Assembly: GCF_051020985.1 (NCBI RefSeq) | Contig: NC_134999.1 | Location: 33,637,160-33,701,159, forward strand | DNA: 64,000 nucleotides | Origin: Nomia melanderi | Taxonomy: Eukaryota; Arthropoda; Insecta; Hymenoptera; Halictidae | Reading direction: 5' to 3' | In this document: one piece after another, positions 35,746 to 47,939 of the stretch | Position numbering within the stretch: the stretch's first letter is position 1 | How the letters are laid out: each line of letters opens with the position of its first letter | Program-made: the position numbers and the translations under genes | Notes under the pieces: generated by a model | Database searches by the model: none | What the model was told of the DNA's origin: nothing | Seen by the model: only the letters and a program-made list of their open reading frames with translations

Positions 35746-38700
35746 CCACGTGATACGCTCTGTGTACGAGCGAAATAATTCTTCGTCGGGGAAAGGGAGA
35801 AAGCTACGACACTGCCAGATGCGTAGGTCTCGCGAAATGAATTGATCCTAAAGGTTGGGTCTCTGTAGTACCGGGTAGAATCAGATTAACGCGAACAGGG
35901 GTGCTTTGGTTCTTCGACGTGTGACTCCAATCCAATTGATAAGGACTCGTTGAACGCTAGTCGAGAATCGCACTATTGTACCCTGATCACGTGCTGTCTT
36001 ACTACCACCCTTTGCAAATTTTAAAAATCTCCTGGGATCCTTGCACGGTAAAGTACACGTTTTAAATGTCAACGACAACGAAAATCTACTAACGTTACGA
36101 GTCTACGTTTTATTGTGCAAACGAGCCCTGCTCTAGTAATTTTATCGACAAAGAAAATTGGAGACCCACGGGGTTCGCCTCTTTCTCTGATCCTCCCGGC
36201 TGCGCGTGCGTCTCGTTTGGTTCAATTCATTTCGGGCCAGTATACCAATGTTATCGAATGTCTTTTAGCGTGGATAAACGAAACAATTTGTATCATCTAT
36301 TTTGAACGCTTGGAAACCTTATAGACGGAGCGTTCTGTGCAACGAGGCAACGATAGAACCGTGCGGGGATAGGTTTCACGTAGAACGATCCTACCACCGG
36401 CTGTATCAGCTATTCACGGAACGCTTTGTATGGAACACGGTTCACCCGCGTCGTACAATACAGGGAGAAAATACAGCTCGGACGCTGGAAGATTTTATTT
36501 TTTCAAATTTTTTAAGGACACACGTGTACACACGGACACACAGGCACACCCTCCGTGGAATTTTAAGCTGTGCGCAGTTGCTTCACCGAGTGTGCAGCGT
36601 TACGGGAGTTCCGCGATTCGCCGAGAAACTTTCGCAATAAAATTATCGAAGCGGCCACGATTTTCGAATCTTTCGTACGCGAGGGGTTCTCGCGGAGATT
36701 ATGTCGGCTCGTACGATTCTGTTGCTTTTCACGTGGCGATTGTTCCTATCACGGTCCAAATGGAACTATGCGAAAGCGGAACGTTTGACCAAGTACCTCG
36801 CATTGAATTATGAATTTTCGATCAGATTCGCTGGTCGTTCAGGGTTCACGACCCACCCCAATCCATTGCCTTTAGATGATCATGAACGACCCGTGAGTTT
36901 CTACGTCGACGTGAATCGTGATTCGTTTGATCTTTTCATTGATCGCCGTTCAAATGATTGATCACACCGGGCTGCGTACGTTTAGAGAGCTTTACATGTT
37001 TTCGGAGAAATTTACAAAAACGAGAATCGAATGAAAAATTGGTTTCCCTTGTTGATCGAAACTTTCTCAACCCTTTCGCTACTACGACACTTGCCAAATA
37101 TTAATAAATCGACCACTACGGTGCGTGGCGGTGTGGAAATTTGTAATTGCGTGTTCCCTGCTGAAATAATATGTCAACTAATCATTTTTCGTTTAAGCGT
37201 ACACGTAATAAGGAATCGACGCTTTCCTTATACGATATAATATTTTAACAGTAAGACCACATGGGCCGTTACAGGACCTTTCGTACGCAAAATATCTTTG
37301 TGTACGGCGACAACAGTGCCATCTAGTGGCGAAAGGGTTAAACTGGCGATGAAGTAAAATCCTCTGTCGATACTTTTTAATGAGTTTACTGATAAGTAAA
37401 TCGTAATAAACCGATCACAGGAATAGCGTCGAATCAACAGAACGAAAATTTCGTAGCCACTGGGAAAACTGTTTTTGAAAAACTTTTCCTATTCCTCTAA
37501 CATATGAATTGTGCGAGTTAGAAAGCACACAGGGACCGAAAATCGAAGGAGAATGTCCGGAGAAACTAGGATACAATTAATTGTATAACGTATGGACGAT
37601 ATCTACGCTATTGTTAGTTTTTTATTTACCTTCTTTGCGTTACGTTTCACTATGAGTTACTACTATGTATACGTTGTACGATAATTGTTATGTTATGCAA
37701 CTGTATTATATTATATGTATTATTTCTTGATTTGTATATATTTATAATTATACTTAGTCAGTCGTTCTTCGCGAAACGCGCGCAAAATCCTATTACTCTG
37801 TAAGTCCAACAACGTTTCTATTCAAATCGATTTGGGAACCTCGTGAGAAAGATCGCCAAAAGTTTTAGAGCATAACCGCATCGAACGCATTGTTGCGATA
37901 AGGTGGACATTCATTTCGAATAATAGAGAGAACGGACATGTAACAACTGAAGGAATATATTATTATATACCTAAAAGTAAAATCGTCACCATTTTTCTTT
38001 GTCCCTCTATCATTGGCGCGAAAGCAATTCAAACTTTGTCGACCATCTTGGAATAACGGTATTGAGGAAATTCGAGTGTTTTCATTATCGTCGTATTATA
38101 TTAACAATTGACTCACCGATTCGTTCCCATCATTGTTCTCGTTTCTCGGAAACAACAACGGATTGCCGGACCTGTAAACAATCCGAAAAATTCTATTACA
38201 ACTCTGTTGCAACTAAATTGCATAGCGACCATATTACGAGTCAGGGGATCGAAGTTCGAAGATTTTATTCTCTTTATCATGGCAAGAACATGATACCTCT
38301 ACTCCTTATCGCGATGAATTCTTGTTTTGAAGTGTACTGTATCATTTCCTGCTACATTTTCATCCAATCAACACAAAATAAGTTACATGCTTTAGAATTC
38401 AAAAATTTTAGGCAACCGTTACGTCCGCGCTACCGCGTTCTGCAAACTACTAGCTGATCATTCTTCCGAAGCAGTGTTGCCACTATAGGGAAAATATAAA
38501 AATCAAGAAATGACGACTAACAGAAATCAAATAAATTATTGAATAGATTATATTAAAAAATATAAAAAAATTAATATCCTTTCCTAAATATATTACTCGT
38601 ATCATGAAAAATTTTATATTAATTATACTAGTAGATCCAGGAAGGCCAACTGCTATAGAAAAATTGACTGCAGCGCCATTTGTAGAAAATTGAATAGCAC

Positions 38701-38838
38701 GTGAATGACACTTGTATGACCAAACGCATAAGTTCATGGTTTAAAATCGGAGGTTTGGTAATGGGAAAGATGAAAGGTTAACTTGGTGTGTGAATAGTGT
38801 TTGAACGACAAACAGTTTTGCTTTTCTTTGTATTGTAA
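35746..38838. other. 3' UTR of gene B and spacer before cyclin L
   Basis: The first part is probably 3' UTR; AT content rises sharply from about 37,400. No gene is recognised. A frame at 37,999-38,457 looks non-coding. The spacer holds the perfect CTCF-like site at 37,315-37,329 and marks the change from CpG-rich to AT-rich DNA. Confidence 0.45.
37315..37329 (-). promoter_or_regulatory. CTCF motif (15/15) at the right border of the Polycomb-gene domain
   Basis: The minus strand reads CCACTAGATGGCACT, matching every position of CCASYAGRKGGCRSY. It lies about 1.6 kb after the stop of gene B and 1.5 kb before cyclin L. A weaker ATGGCGCT site (11/15) lies at about 38,671-38,685 on the same strand. 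A boundary role is inference. Confidence 0.5.
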
Positions 38839-38850
38839 ATGGAAAAATGA
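38839..38850 (+). CDS. Three-codon upstream ORF overlapping the cyclin L start
   Basis: ATG GAA AAA TGA, whose stop overlaps the main start as ATGA (38,847-38,850). If the transcript begins upstream, ribosomes could terminate and reinitiate at the cyclin L ATG. Whether it is translated is unknown. Confidence 0.35.
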   Translation: MEK

Positions 38851-40398
38851 GTAGTATGAAAGAAAATTCTGTCGCTCCTGCGAAAAATGCAACTACAGGA
38901 AACGCGAAACCGTATGGAAAAATTGTATTAACATTACAAAATTGTCTTCTACCCGATGAGAAGCTTAACTCGACGCCGTCACATTTAGATGGATTGGATG
39001 CAGAGACCGAAACTGACTTACGAATACTAGGATGCGAGCTAATACAAATAGCCGGTATCCTACTGAAATTACCGCAGGTTAATAATTTTTTCTAAAAGTA
39101 AACAAAATGTTTGTAAACGTTATAACCTCTCTAACCTCTAAATCCTACTGTAATTATTGTTTCTTTAATTGGTTTGGACAGGTTGCAATGGCTACAGGAC
39201 AAGTAATATTTCAACGATTTTATTACAGTAAATCGTTAGTCAGACATAATATGGAAACAACTGCAATGGGTTGTATTTGTTTGGCTAGTAAAATTGAAGA
39301 AGCACCTAGGCGTATCAGGGATGTCATTAATGTTTTTAATCACATAAAGCAAGTTTCCAGTCAAAAGTAAATATGACTCGTTACTTTCAATATAGTCTGT
39401 AAATCATTTATATATGTGACTATATATGCATATTTATTTTTGTGACTATGTACAAACATATATGTATTTTTTTTTTAATTTCTTTCAGACCGATACAACC
39501 AGTGATATTAGATCAGAATTACGTGGCATTGAAGAATCAAGTAATTAAATCAGAAAGAAGGGTTTTAAAGGAACTAGGTTTTTGTGTTCATGTGAAGCAT
39601 CCTCATAAAATCATTGTTATGTATTTACAAGTATTAGGTTATGAGAAAAATAAGGCTCTAATGCAACAATGTTGGAATTATATGAATGATTCGTTGAGGT
39701 CTGATGTATTTTTAAGACATCAACCGGAAACAGTAGCTTGTGCGTGTGTCTACTTGGGGGCCAGGCAACTTCAACTTCCATTACCTACATCACCTGCTTG
39801 GTTTTCCCTTTTTAAAGTAAACGAGTCTGCCATTAGAGATGTATGTCGTCGTATATTACGACTTTATTATCGACCTCGCGTTAAACCAGAACAGTTAGAA
39901 AAACGTGTTGAAGAGCTTCGTCGTCAATACGAAGAAGCTAGAACCAAAGCCAGGGGAGGGGATGTCGATAGTCACACACCAAGTCCACCGCTGCCAAAAC
40001 ATCATAATGCCTGGGGTGGTTTCATTAGCCGCAGTGGTACACACGCAGCGCCCGAAAGAACAAAATCTCCTAGGTATAATAATAATAAATAATATATTCC
40101 TTAAAGTGTGACCGCTTTGTATTCTAACATGTCCTGATTCTTTTTATCTAGACGTTCGAAGTCTCCAAGTACTTCGCCATCAAGGGGTGAAGGAACAAAG
40201 CATTCCAAAAGAAAGAAACATAGCCGAAGCAGATCCCGCAGTCATAGTCATGGACGATCTCGTAAACCAAAAAAAGCGCAACGCAGGCGATCCGGTAGCC
40301 ACAAATCCTCACGTAGCCGATATAGATCTCGCAGTCGATCACGAGATAGAGATACCGAAAAATCAAGTAAACATCGCAGTAAACATAGACGACATTGA
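38847..40398 (+). CDS. CycL: Cyclin L
   Basis: Exons read as 38,847-39,077, 39,182-39,366, 39,489-40,073 and 40,152-40,398; phases join and give 415 residues. Cyclin L partners CDK11-type kinases in the nucleus and regulates pre-mRNA splicing and transcription. Two cyclin folds are present: the first box around residues 40-200 contains RFYY, CICLASKIEEAPRRIRDV and VIKSERRVLKELGF. The second follows with MQQCWNYMNDSLRSD, HQPETVACACVYLGARQ and IRDVCRRILRLY. The last exon codes an arginine/serine-rich tail (SRSRSRSH, RYRSRSRSRDRD) typical of splicing factors. Reading on past the third exon's donor reaches a stop quickly, so a short isoform without the RS tail is possible. The gene is convergent with LRRC51. 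Confidence 0.96.
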
Positions 40399-40729
40399 AC
40401 CATTCGATGTATAAAAAAATGTTTCAGATCACAACAAAGGCACTGCGATCCCATTAGCAGTTGTATCCACTTTGTAATATAATATGAGGCCTTTTTTACC
40501 TCCGTTAATTAACAGAGAACTTAAATAGGGTCATTAATTTCCATTGTATGGTACATATCTTGAGTTAATTTAAAAATGATAATTATAGGAATTAAAACAA
40601 ATCATTTGTAAGAGTGTCCACTCAAAGTACCTTGTAAAGAAAGAAAGAAAAAACCGGTACCACTCTCAGAGAAATATTACAAATAACAATACTTAAAAGG
40701 GCGTGTATTTAATACAAATGCAATTTGAA

Positions 40730-40735
40730 AATAAA
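40730..40735 (+). terminator. poly(A) signal of cyclin L
   Basis: AATAAA lies 332 bp after the stop. Cleavage 10-30 bp later would fall in or beside the LRRC51 stop codon at 40,745 on the other strand, so the two convergent transcripts probably overlap. Confidence 0.55.
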
Positions 40736-40744
40736 GTTTTATAT

Positions 40745-41473
40745 TCATGTAGTACCGTATATCACTTTATAAAATCCAGCTGGTGGTGCTCTCTTCTTCT
40801 CAGCAGAAAGTATAGCCGAAAAGTCGAGTGCTGACAATTGCGGTAGGATATGAACAATATATCCTCTGTAGTATTGAAGATTTTCAATGGGGTTTCCGTG
40901 CAATGTTAAAGATCGAAGATTTTGCAAGGTTTTGAGCTTTACAACATCGTTGATATTCGATATATCGTTTCCGTGTAAATAAACAATTTTTAAATTTGGG
41001 AATTTTGTAATGTCATCGCCGATTTTCTTTATTTCGTTAAAGGAAAGATCAAGCCAGCTGAGGTGTGCAGGATCATCAAGAAGTTTATACGCAAGATTTT
41101 CAAATCCGTCCATTGAAGTTAATAAATTATGGCTTAACCAGAACGAACATGTTACAAAACGATCTGTAGGCGTTCGTAACGGAATTTTACCTGTTCGTGC
41201 TGCTTGTGGTCGTTTGTCTGCCAATTCTCTTGGAATAAAAGAATAATTTTTACTAAATCTTTTCAGTTCCCAAAGAACAAATCATTCCTTTCTAATATTG
41301 CTAATATTACATTTTGATTAGTTGAATGGGAGGATTATATAACATAATAACATACCTCTCATTGTAGTTGCTTTTTTAAATGATAAGTCCAATGGCGCAG
41401 CTATCATCATCTCTTGTCGTTCGGTTCGTTTGTAACAAGCAATTAAATCTTCGTACGGAATACTGGTATCCAT
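40745..41473 (-). CDS. LRRC51: Leucine-rich repeat-containing protein 51 (LRRC51)
   Basis: Exons on the minus strand read 41,473-41,356 and 41,226-40,745, giving 199 residues. The acceptor is the second AG of CCAAGAG, which is the one that keeps the frame. The protein matches the small LRRC51 family: SFWLSHNLL, LSWLDLSFNEI, LKIVYLHGNDI and LRSLTLHGNPIE form consecutive leucine-rich repeats. They end in a capping segment with YRGYIVHILPQLSALDFS. Vertebrate LRRC51 is cytoplasmic and of unclear function, linked to ciliated tissue. The length is nearly the same as the human protein. The gene is divergent from borealin with a 700 bp gap. Confidence 0.88.
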
Positions 41474-42173
41474 GACAAATTGAAAAGTATAATTTCTATT
41501 TCACGATATTATCAATCTAAATTAAAAGTAATGACTAAACTACTAATGCTGTTGGTACATTCAACGTAATCAATTAGATTTATGATTAATTTTCATTAAT
41601 ATAATCGAAATACTTTCGGTTTCGCTTAGAATTATCATCACCGTAATTTTTCCGAACCAATATAGATAGTCACTTATCCAATAATTGCTAATTAGAAATA
41701 ATAATTTAAAGAAATACTTTACGTTTTCGTTCACAATAATTTTAAATTTGACTAATTATTTAATGTAATTTTGGAAGTATTCCGTGCGACACAATCTGAT
41801 AAATTTACCGCGGTTATTCCTTTTGCAATTCAAATTATAGAGACTCTTTGTACGCTTTCCTGAACACTTCAAGACTAGTTTCAGAAACTGCCGTTAGAGT
41901 GTTTCCTTGAAGTTATAGTTACCTATGTATTTTTCAACGTCGTTACCATTCTTAGGTTCATGTGATCACTGACATAAAACTTTAAGTTGTTAACGGCGGC
42001 AACGGTAAACCGTCGTACACGGAATTGAAAATATTGTTTTAATGTAAGTCTTTCCAGTAAAGTATTTAATACTTAGACTATTTTGGGAGCTGTCTTTGCG
42101 TCTAATAGACGTGCACGATACCAAAAAATAGTAAAAGATCTTAACGAATTTATTCTTTGACGCAAGACAAAAA
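41474..42173. promoter_or_regulatory. Shared divergent promoter region of LRRC51 and borealin
   Basis: A 700 bp AT-rich gap separates two head-to-head start codons. No TATA box is evident. It must hold both promoters unless one gene has a distant first exon. Confidence 0.5.
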
Positions 42174-43049
42174 ATGCCACGAACGAAAGGTGCTCGGAAG
42201 TCGAAACAGAATCAACAAGCCGAGGAAGAATGTGATTTATTAGTAAGAGATTTTAAGAGACGAGCTCAGTTACAGATCTTAAAAATGGAGGCAGATTCGA
42301 AAATGACGATAAGAAGTTTCGAAACATTTATTGACGTTACTGTGTCTCGGATTCCGGCGGAGATACGGCAAATGACTCTTGGCGAAATACTTAGCTACGA
42401 AGCGGACGATCAAAAGGAGAATTGCACTGAAGTTTCGTCATCTGTCGACGATTGTTCATTACAACCGCCCTCAAAGGTAGCAACAGAAAAGAAAACTACA
42501 AAGAGAATTACTACTGCATCCGACGATGGATACGTGACGGAAGGAGTTACGAGATCTAGTCGTGCTTCTAAAACTATAAAAGATGTCGAATCCTCAAGAA
42601 ACTTCAGAAGAACACGTAGCACTTCTCGAAACAGAAAGATAAATCTTAGCGTAGTTAATCAAGAAACTGTAAAGAAGACTAGAAAGGAACGTGGTAAGGA
42701 ATCTATGAAAGCTGATAAATTTAAAACTCCTGCATTATTAAGGCCAGACAATAATGAATTTGGTCTTGTGACTCCAAAAGTTAAACCAAATACTCCATTA
42801 AATATATTAAGACGTCCACGGCAAGGGGAAATGGTTCTTAGTATGCAAGGCAGCCCCTTATTGGTCACTTCAATTGTACAAGAAAACTTTGCTAATGTTA
42901 ATGTGCCTTTAAGCAATGGCAACGTAATATCTTTATTGCCTAAAGATGGATTACTACGTATGTCCACCATTCCAGCATTGGATACAGAAACCATGCGGCA
43001 GTTGGAAACTTTAAAAAGTCACATTGAAAAAGTTATTTCAACAAAATGA
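42174..43049 (+). CDS. borr: Borealin (chromosomal passenger complex subunit)
   Basis: A single exon codes for 291 residues, close to human borealin/CDCA8 (280). The N-terminal helix DLLVRDFKRRAQLQILKME with FETFIDVTVSRIPAEIRQM corresponds to the segment that forms a three-helix bundle with survivin and INCENP. The middle is Ser/Thr/Lys-rich with TP sites (KTPALL, VTPKVKPNTPL), as expected for Aurora B/Cdk1 targets. The C-terminal domain (MVLSMQGSPLLVTS ... SLLPKDGLL ... LDTETMRQLETLKSHIEKVIS) matches the borealin dimerisation domain. It acts at centromeres and the midzone in mitosis. The start is the first ATG of the frame. Confidence 0.92.
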   Translation: MPRTKGARKSKQNQQAEEECDLLVRDFKRRAQLQILKMEADSKMTIRSFETFIDVTVSRIPAEIRQMTLGEILSYEADDQKENCTEVSSSVDDCSLQPPSKVATEKKTTKRITTASDDGYVTEGVTRSSRASKTIKDVESSRNFRRTRSTSRNRKINLSVVNQETVKKTRKERGKESMKADKFKTPALLRPDNNEFGLVTPKVKPNTPLNILRRPRQGEMVLSMQGSPLLVTSIVQENFANVNVPLSNGNVISLLPKDGLLRMSTIPALDTETMRQLETLKSHIEKVISTK

Positions 43050-44261
43050 TAAATTTTCTTAGAATATATTGTACGTGTGAATGTTATGAGTACCAATGGA
43101 CAAAATAATTTAAAATTGGTCTGTTTGAATGTTTTTTTTAGCATAAGTAGAATAATAAGTGCCTTTGATATTTGAGCAACCTTTTCTATTACCTTTTACA
43201 TATAATAATTACAAATGTGTTGTATATTAATATAAAGCTGAGTCACTAAGATACTTGTGTAAAGAAATGTTTCCAGAATTAACTGTTTGAAGCAGAATTT
43301 GTGTATTATATAGTTAAGATCATTATAATAGATGTATGATGGTTTATAATATTATAATAAAAATTAAATTTCCCAAAAGTTGTGCATACAACGAATTTCC
43401 GTTAATTAGCGATTTTAACAGACAATGCATAAAGGAAAAAAGAATTTACTAAAAAAGTATTTGAAAACTTTATTGATTAATTTTTGTCACATGCATATTT
43501 AAATTTATTAAATAAAATTTATCGCATCGACAAACGGTGAAAATTAAGGGCGCGTAGGTTACACATTTATATTTTAATGCACATGCGCGTAGAAGTGAAT
43601 CTGTCAAATGAACCAAGCGTATTTGCTTTCTTCTACTTTATGATATTAATAGTGCTTTAAATAATAATAGTGTATAAAATTATGTACGCAGTATCGTAAT
43701 ATCGTTTCCTTCCGAGTAGTGCTTGATGCGCTTTTCTCATTGTACTACTATATTTCATCAGTTTCATTATTAATCGCTATATAACAAGTATTATAAATGT
43801 TTGAAAAATTATTAGAATGTCAAAGTACTCGGTATTGGGTTCATTAACATGGTTTTAAATTGAGTCAAATATTGTATCACTTGAAAAAGTATAAAGTGAT
43901 ATTCATTTTCTTTTTCTTCATACTTAACTCTATACCTCGCTAACATTGAAAGGTTCCAAGAAGACAACGAATTCACTGCTTTTAACATCTGTATTTAAAT
44001 AATTTTTATATGAATGATTACATGTAACGGAATGTGAGATAACCTCCAACGAATTGTGCAACGCATACTTTAAAATATGATTTGATTGCAACCTGTATTA
44101 AGAGGTACAGGTGTCATGAAAGAAATAAATAACAATTTCTAAAGTAATATTGTGGTTACAATTTGGTCATATAAGTGGTCAACATATTTTAATATATATT
44201 GATTTGCTTCTAAGCGTATTACAAGGTATGCTTGTAAATCTGTTCAAGTAGAAGCAACATC
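43050..44261. other. Borealin 3' UTR and spacer before HPS3
   Basis: AT-rich. An AATAAA lies near 43,357 and is a plausible borealin poly(A) signal. The HPS3 promoter should lie towards the right. No gene is seen. Confidence 0.5.
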
Positions 44262-47200
44262 ATGGTGCGTGTAATTACGGTGCATAATTTCTTGGGACAA
44301 AACATCACTCAAATTGAGGAATCAACTGCAAGCTGCATAGCAAATGCATCTGGACGTGAAATGCTCCTCTTAGCACTTTCAACACATTGTGTTGAGGTAT
44401 GGGAATTGACTGTGTCTGATATTAAATTACACACTGTGTTCCCAACAGTTGACATGATCAGTCAAATGATACATTGTGCTAAGGGTGATTATGTGGTCAC
44501 ATTAGAATCAAAATATGCTAGAGATACGACAATTAATAATCAGATTGGGAAAGCTGCTAATAATTTTGTTAGAATTTATGTCAATTGGGCTATAGTAAAA
44601 GATCAAAGTCAACCTATGCGTGCTAGAATAGCAGGACGTGTAACGCCTAGCTTAAATAGGCCACTCAATAGTTTAGAGATGATAGAGCTACCATTGAGTG
44701 TACAGCCCACATTAATTGCCTGTTGCCAAAGCACTGGAAATCTTTTAGTAGCTTCTGGAAATAGTGCTATTATTCATGAGTTTAAAATTGAAACACAGCA
44801 AGTATCTAAAATGAAATTCATAGACTTTGAGTCAAGACCATGGTCTTTGGGATTTTCATTCTGTCCTACGCACATGGAGATTGTAGAAGATTTCATTTCA
44901 GTCATGGATAAATCAAATTTATGCGTTTTTAGACTGACTAATTCAATGTATGAAGATATTGACCAATTGAGCTCTCTAACTTCTACAAATTCTTCATCTA
45001 TTGATAAGACATCTATATCTACTGATTCATCCCTTGTGGAATATAGCAGTAGCATGGGAAATCAAGATGATAACACAGTATCACAAGTAACCAATTCAAG
45101 ACACAGAAATTCTACTCAAGATCTTCATTTTGTTACATCAGAAACCAATGATATAAGATCTAAAAATAAAAAACGTAAGAACTCCAAAACAAGCATATGG
45201 TATAAACTAGAAACAGGAGATTTTAATGCAATTAAATGTAACAATAATAAAGGTATTATAGATTTGGATCGCTTAATACACAATGAAAAAGATGAATTAC
45301 AAAGATTGATCAGCCAGGATGTTATTGATGGGAGTTCACAAACACTGACCATCAATTTTCCATCAATAAGTTTAGAAAGAGCAGGACCTGGGCATACTTT
45401 AAGCCCTTTTGTATTAAATCCATCAGATGTAAGAGTCATAATTAAAACAAATTCTCCTGATTTAGGTTGGTCAGAGAATTATACAATAAAAAACTTATTG
45501 TCTCTTAAAATTGTAGCACCTAACAATAATTCCAAACTTGATGGAAACTCTGAACTATTCAGCTGTTTATTGCTGAAACCGTTGTACATGAGAAAAGAAT
45601 GCAACAGTTCTTGTCTGAAAAAATCAATTCTCAGGTCAGATAAGTACAGGTATTTGCAGGGTGTAAGTTGTTTCTTATGCACATTGCAAGAAGGTTACCT
45701 TTATCACTTTTCTGCCACCTGTTCCAATCCAACGGATGCAACTTGCATGACAACTTATCCATTTACCGCCCCTGTTAATCATGTAGCTTTAGAGCACACA
45801 GCTCTACACGCACTAACCGAAGCAGGTCTAGAATCGTATACCTTACGTTTGTCTCATCACGTCGCGAAAATGTCTAGCAACCTGGATAATTTTAAAGTTA
45901 CATGTCCCAGTGTTGCCGAACCCATTTGCTTAATCGGCTTGCGACCATTTTTGGGGATACAACAACTACTGCACAGCAAAAGCTATCTAATTCTGTTAGC
46001 GAAAGCGGATAATTCATGGACACTGTACTCCTTAATCTTACCCAAACTGGAGAATTTATATTACGACATTTTGAATGCAGCGAGAAGTCATAAATCGTCC
46101 AGTCCTAGCACCTATAGACATTTGCTTGGTGAAGCCCATGCTTTGATACGTTTAGCGAAAGACACTGTGTGTAATTCTGTGGAAAACGATGACATTGACG
46201 ACACGTCGAATAAAAATGGTTCGAAACTGAAAAATCTGTACAATCAGTCATGTGCACTTCTCGCTGATTATTATATTCGATCGGAGTACGAATCGGATTG
46301 GGATCTTTGCATACCGTATTATAAGATGTCGGGACTAAAACCCGCGGAAGTATTATCCAGAAAGTCGTGTAAAGATGCACCAGGTCTTGTTACTTTCCTA
46401 ACAGAGATACTTCTAACGCTGAAGAGTGGTTCGGAGGCCGATGCCTTGTTCCAAGGATTTAATATCGTAGAAATGATCTGCAAACTGAAGAAAAACGATC
46501 TACTGAAACTAATTTTCGGTAGTCCCGTTTTGCGTGAATACACTACTGAAAAATTGATACATCTTTTATTATTATACGAAACTGATGAACTAGTTAAGCT
46601 GGCATTGGCAGTTTTATACATTCAAGCAGAGAAACAGGAACAAGCTGAAAAAATACTTGAACCAGTCTCAGCACAATGCATTAAAAGAGTGATCATCGAA
46701 CATTGGGACTTATTGTTCGATATGACTGCCATGAGAAAGAGAAGCCCGATGATTCCAACGTTCTCCGATTTCGCTGGCATGTTGATGTGTCAAAAGAATA
46801 CAACGTTCGCTGAAATCCTGATACAAATAATCGAAGACGATGGAATTTTGTCCCTGCACCAAATAATACAAGTATTTTTGGAGTATCTACCATCGAGGGT
46901 AGGTCGGGACGGGCACAATGCAGCGATGGCGTTGCAACTTTTCCTCGAAAAGTATCTGCACAACTACTTTAGTACAAAATTAATCGCAGACTCGTCTGTT
47001 ATAAATAAAAATCAAATACGCACGGATTTTGCTTTGGTCGAGGCATTTAAGTTACTGGTACGCTCGTACCTGGGCAAACTGTCTCAGACCAAGGTGTACA
47101 AACTAGAGAATAAAGAGAGCCTAGACGAAAACTATACTAATTTCATATTTTCGAAGTTTAGACCCGATTACTTAGATAGAATGCCACCTTACGCGAAAGA

Positions 47201-47939
47201 TTATCAAAAGATGTTAAACACGAACAACTTGAAAGATTTAGCGAACATTGATAAGACTGACTCGGAAAAAGCTATACCCGCGGAATTATTCAAGCTACAG
47301 TTGTTGCTGTCTTGCGATTTTGTACCGAATGAATGCTTGCACGAAGTGAGACAATTCCTTGACACGCAAGAAGTCGAAGGCAGCTTATCTTTAAAGACCC
47401 TGTGCATTCAGGATAGAGAGGAAGTAACTACCATTTTGATGGAAAATTGTCCTCAAGCTGTTGTACAATACGCAAAGGTACATTTTGTACTCTTTAGTTC
47501 ATTGTCTCCGTTATCAATGTATTCCATTATTTTTATCATGAAATTTGATGTGATTCTGAAATTTTAGGATGTTTATACTAATGAATCTGAATGGAAGTAT
47601 TTAATCGAATTAACACAAAAGAAAATTTCTGTGTCAAACATGCGACAGGAGTTGCATTGTTTGTACACGCAAATTATGAAAGGTAAATTACTCGGAAGTG
47701 TTGATTTCCTTAATTAATGTGTATTCGTTATGTTTAATGTATTCGTTCACATTTCAGAAATTCTAAATTATCTACCGCATACATTGTCATTAGATGGTTT
47801 ACATCGTGTTGTTCCAAAAGACGACATGATTGCATTCCAAAAATGTACCGAAATGTGCACTCAAATTATGCACGCGGAACACGTTAAATCTTTAATGATG
47901 GAAACCGGACAACAACTTTTGTCAACGTTAAAATTATGA
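44262..47939 (+). CDS. HPS3: HPS3, BLOC-2 complex subunit
   Basis: Exons read as 44,262-47,477, 47,568-47,682 and 47,758-47,939; phases join and give 1170 residues, somewhat longer than human HPS3 (about 1000). HPS3 with HPS5 and HPS6 forms BLOC-2, which acts on endosomal carriers delivering cargo to lysosome-related organelles such as pigment granules. The N-terminal part matches the HPS3 beta-propeller: GREMLLLAL, GDYVVTLESK, VRIYVNWAI, IELPLSVQPTLIACCQSTGNL and FIDFESRPW. The C-terminal half is helical, resembling clathrin-like repeats, and ends STLKL. A polar insert at about residues 245-310 (SSLTSTNSSSIDK, with a basic patch KNKKRKNSK) accounts for much of the extra length. The first exon is unusually long for this region. 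Confidence 0.88.

Noticed and set aside
37999..38457. 152-codon plus-strand frame before cyclin L
   Set aside because: No recognisable domain, unusual composition and no splice or poly(A) support; could be chance.
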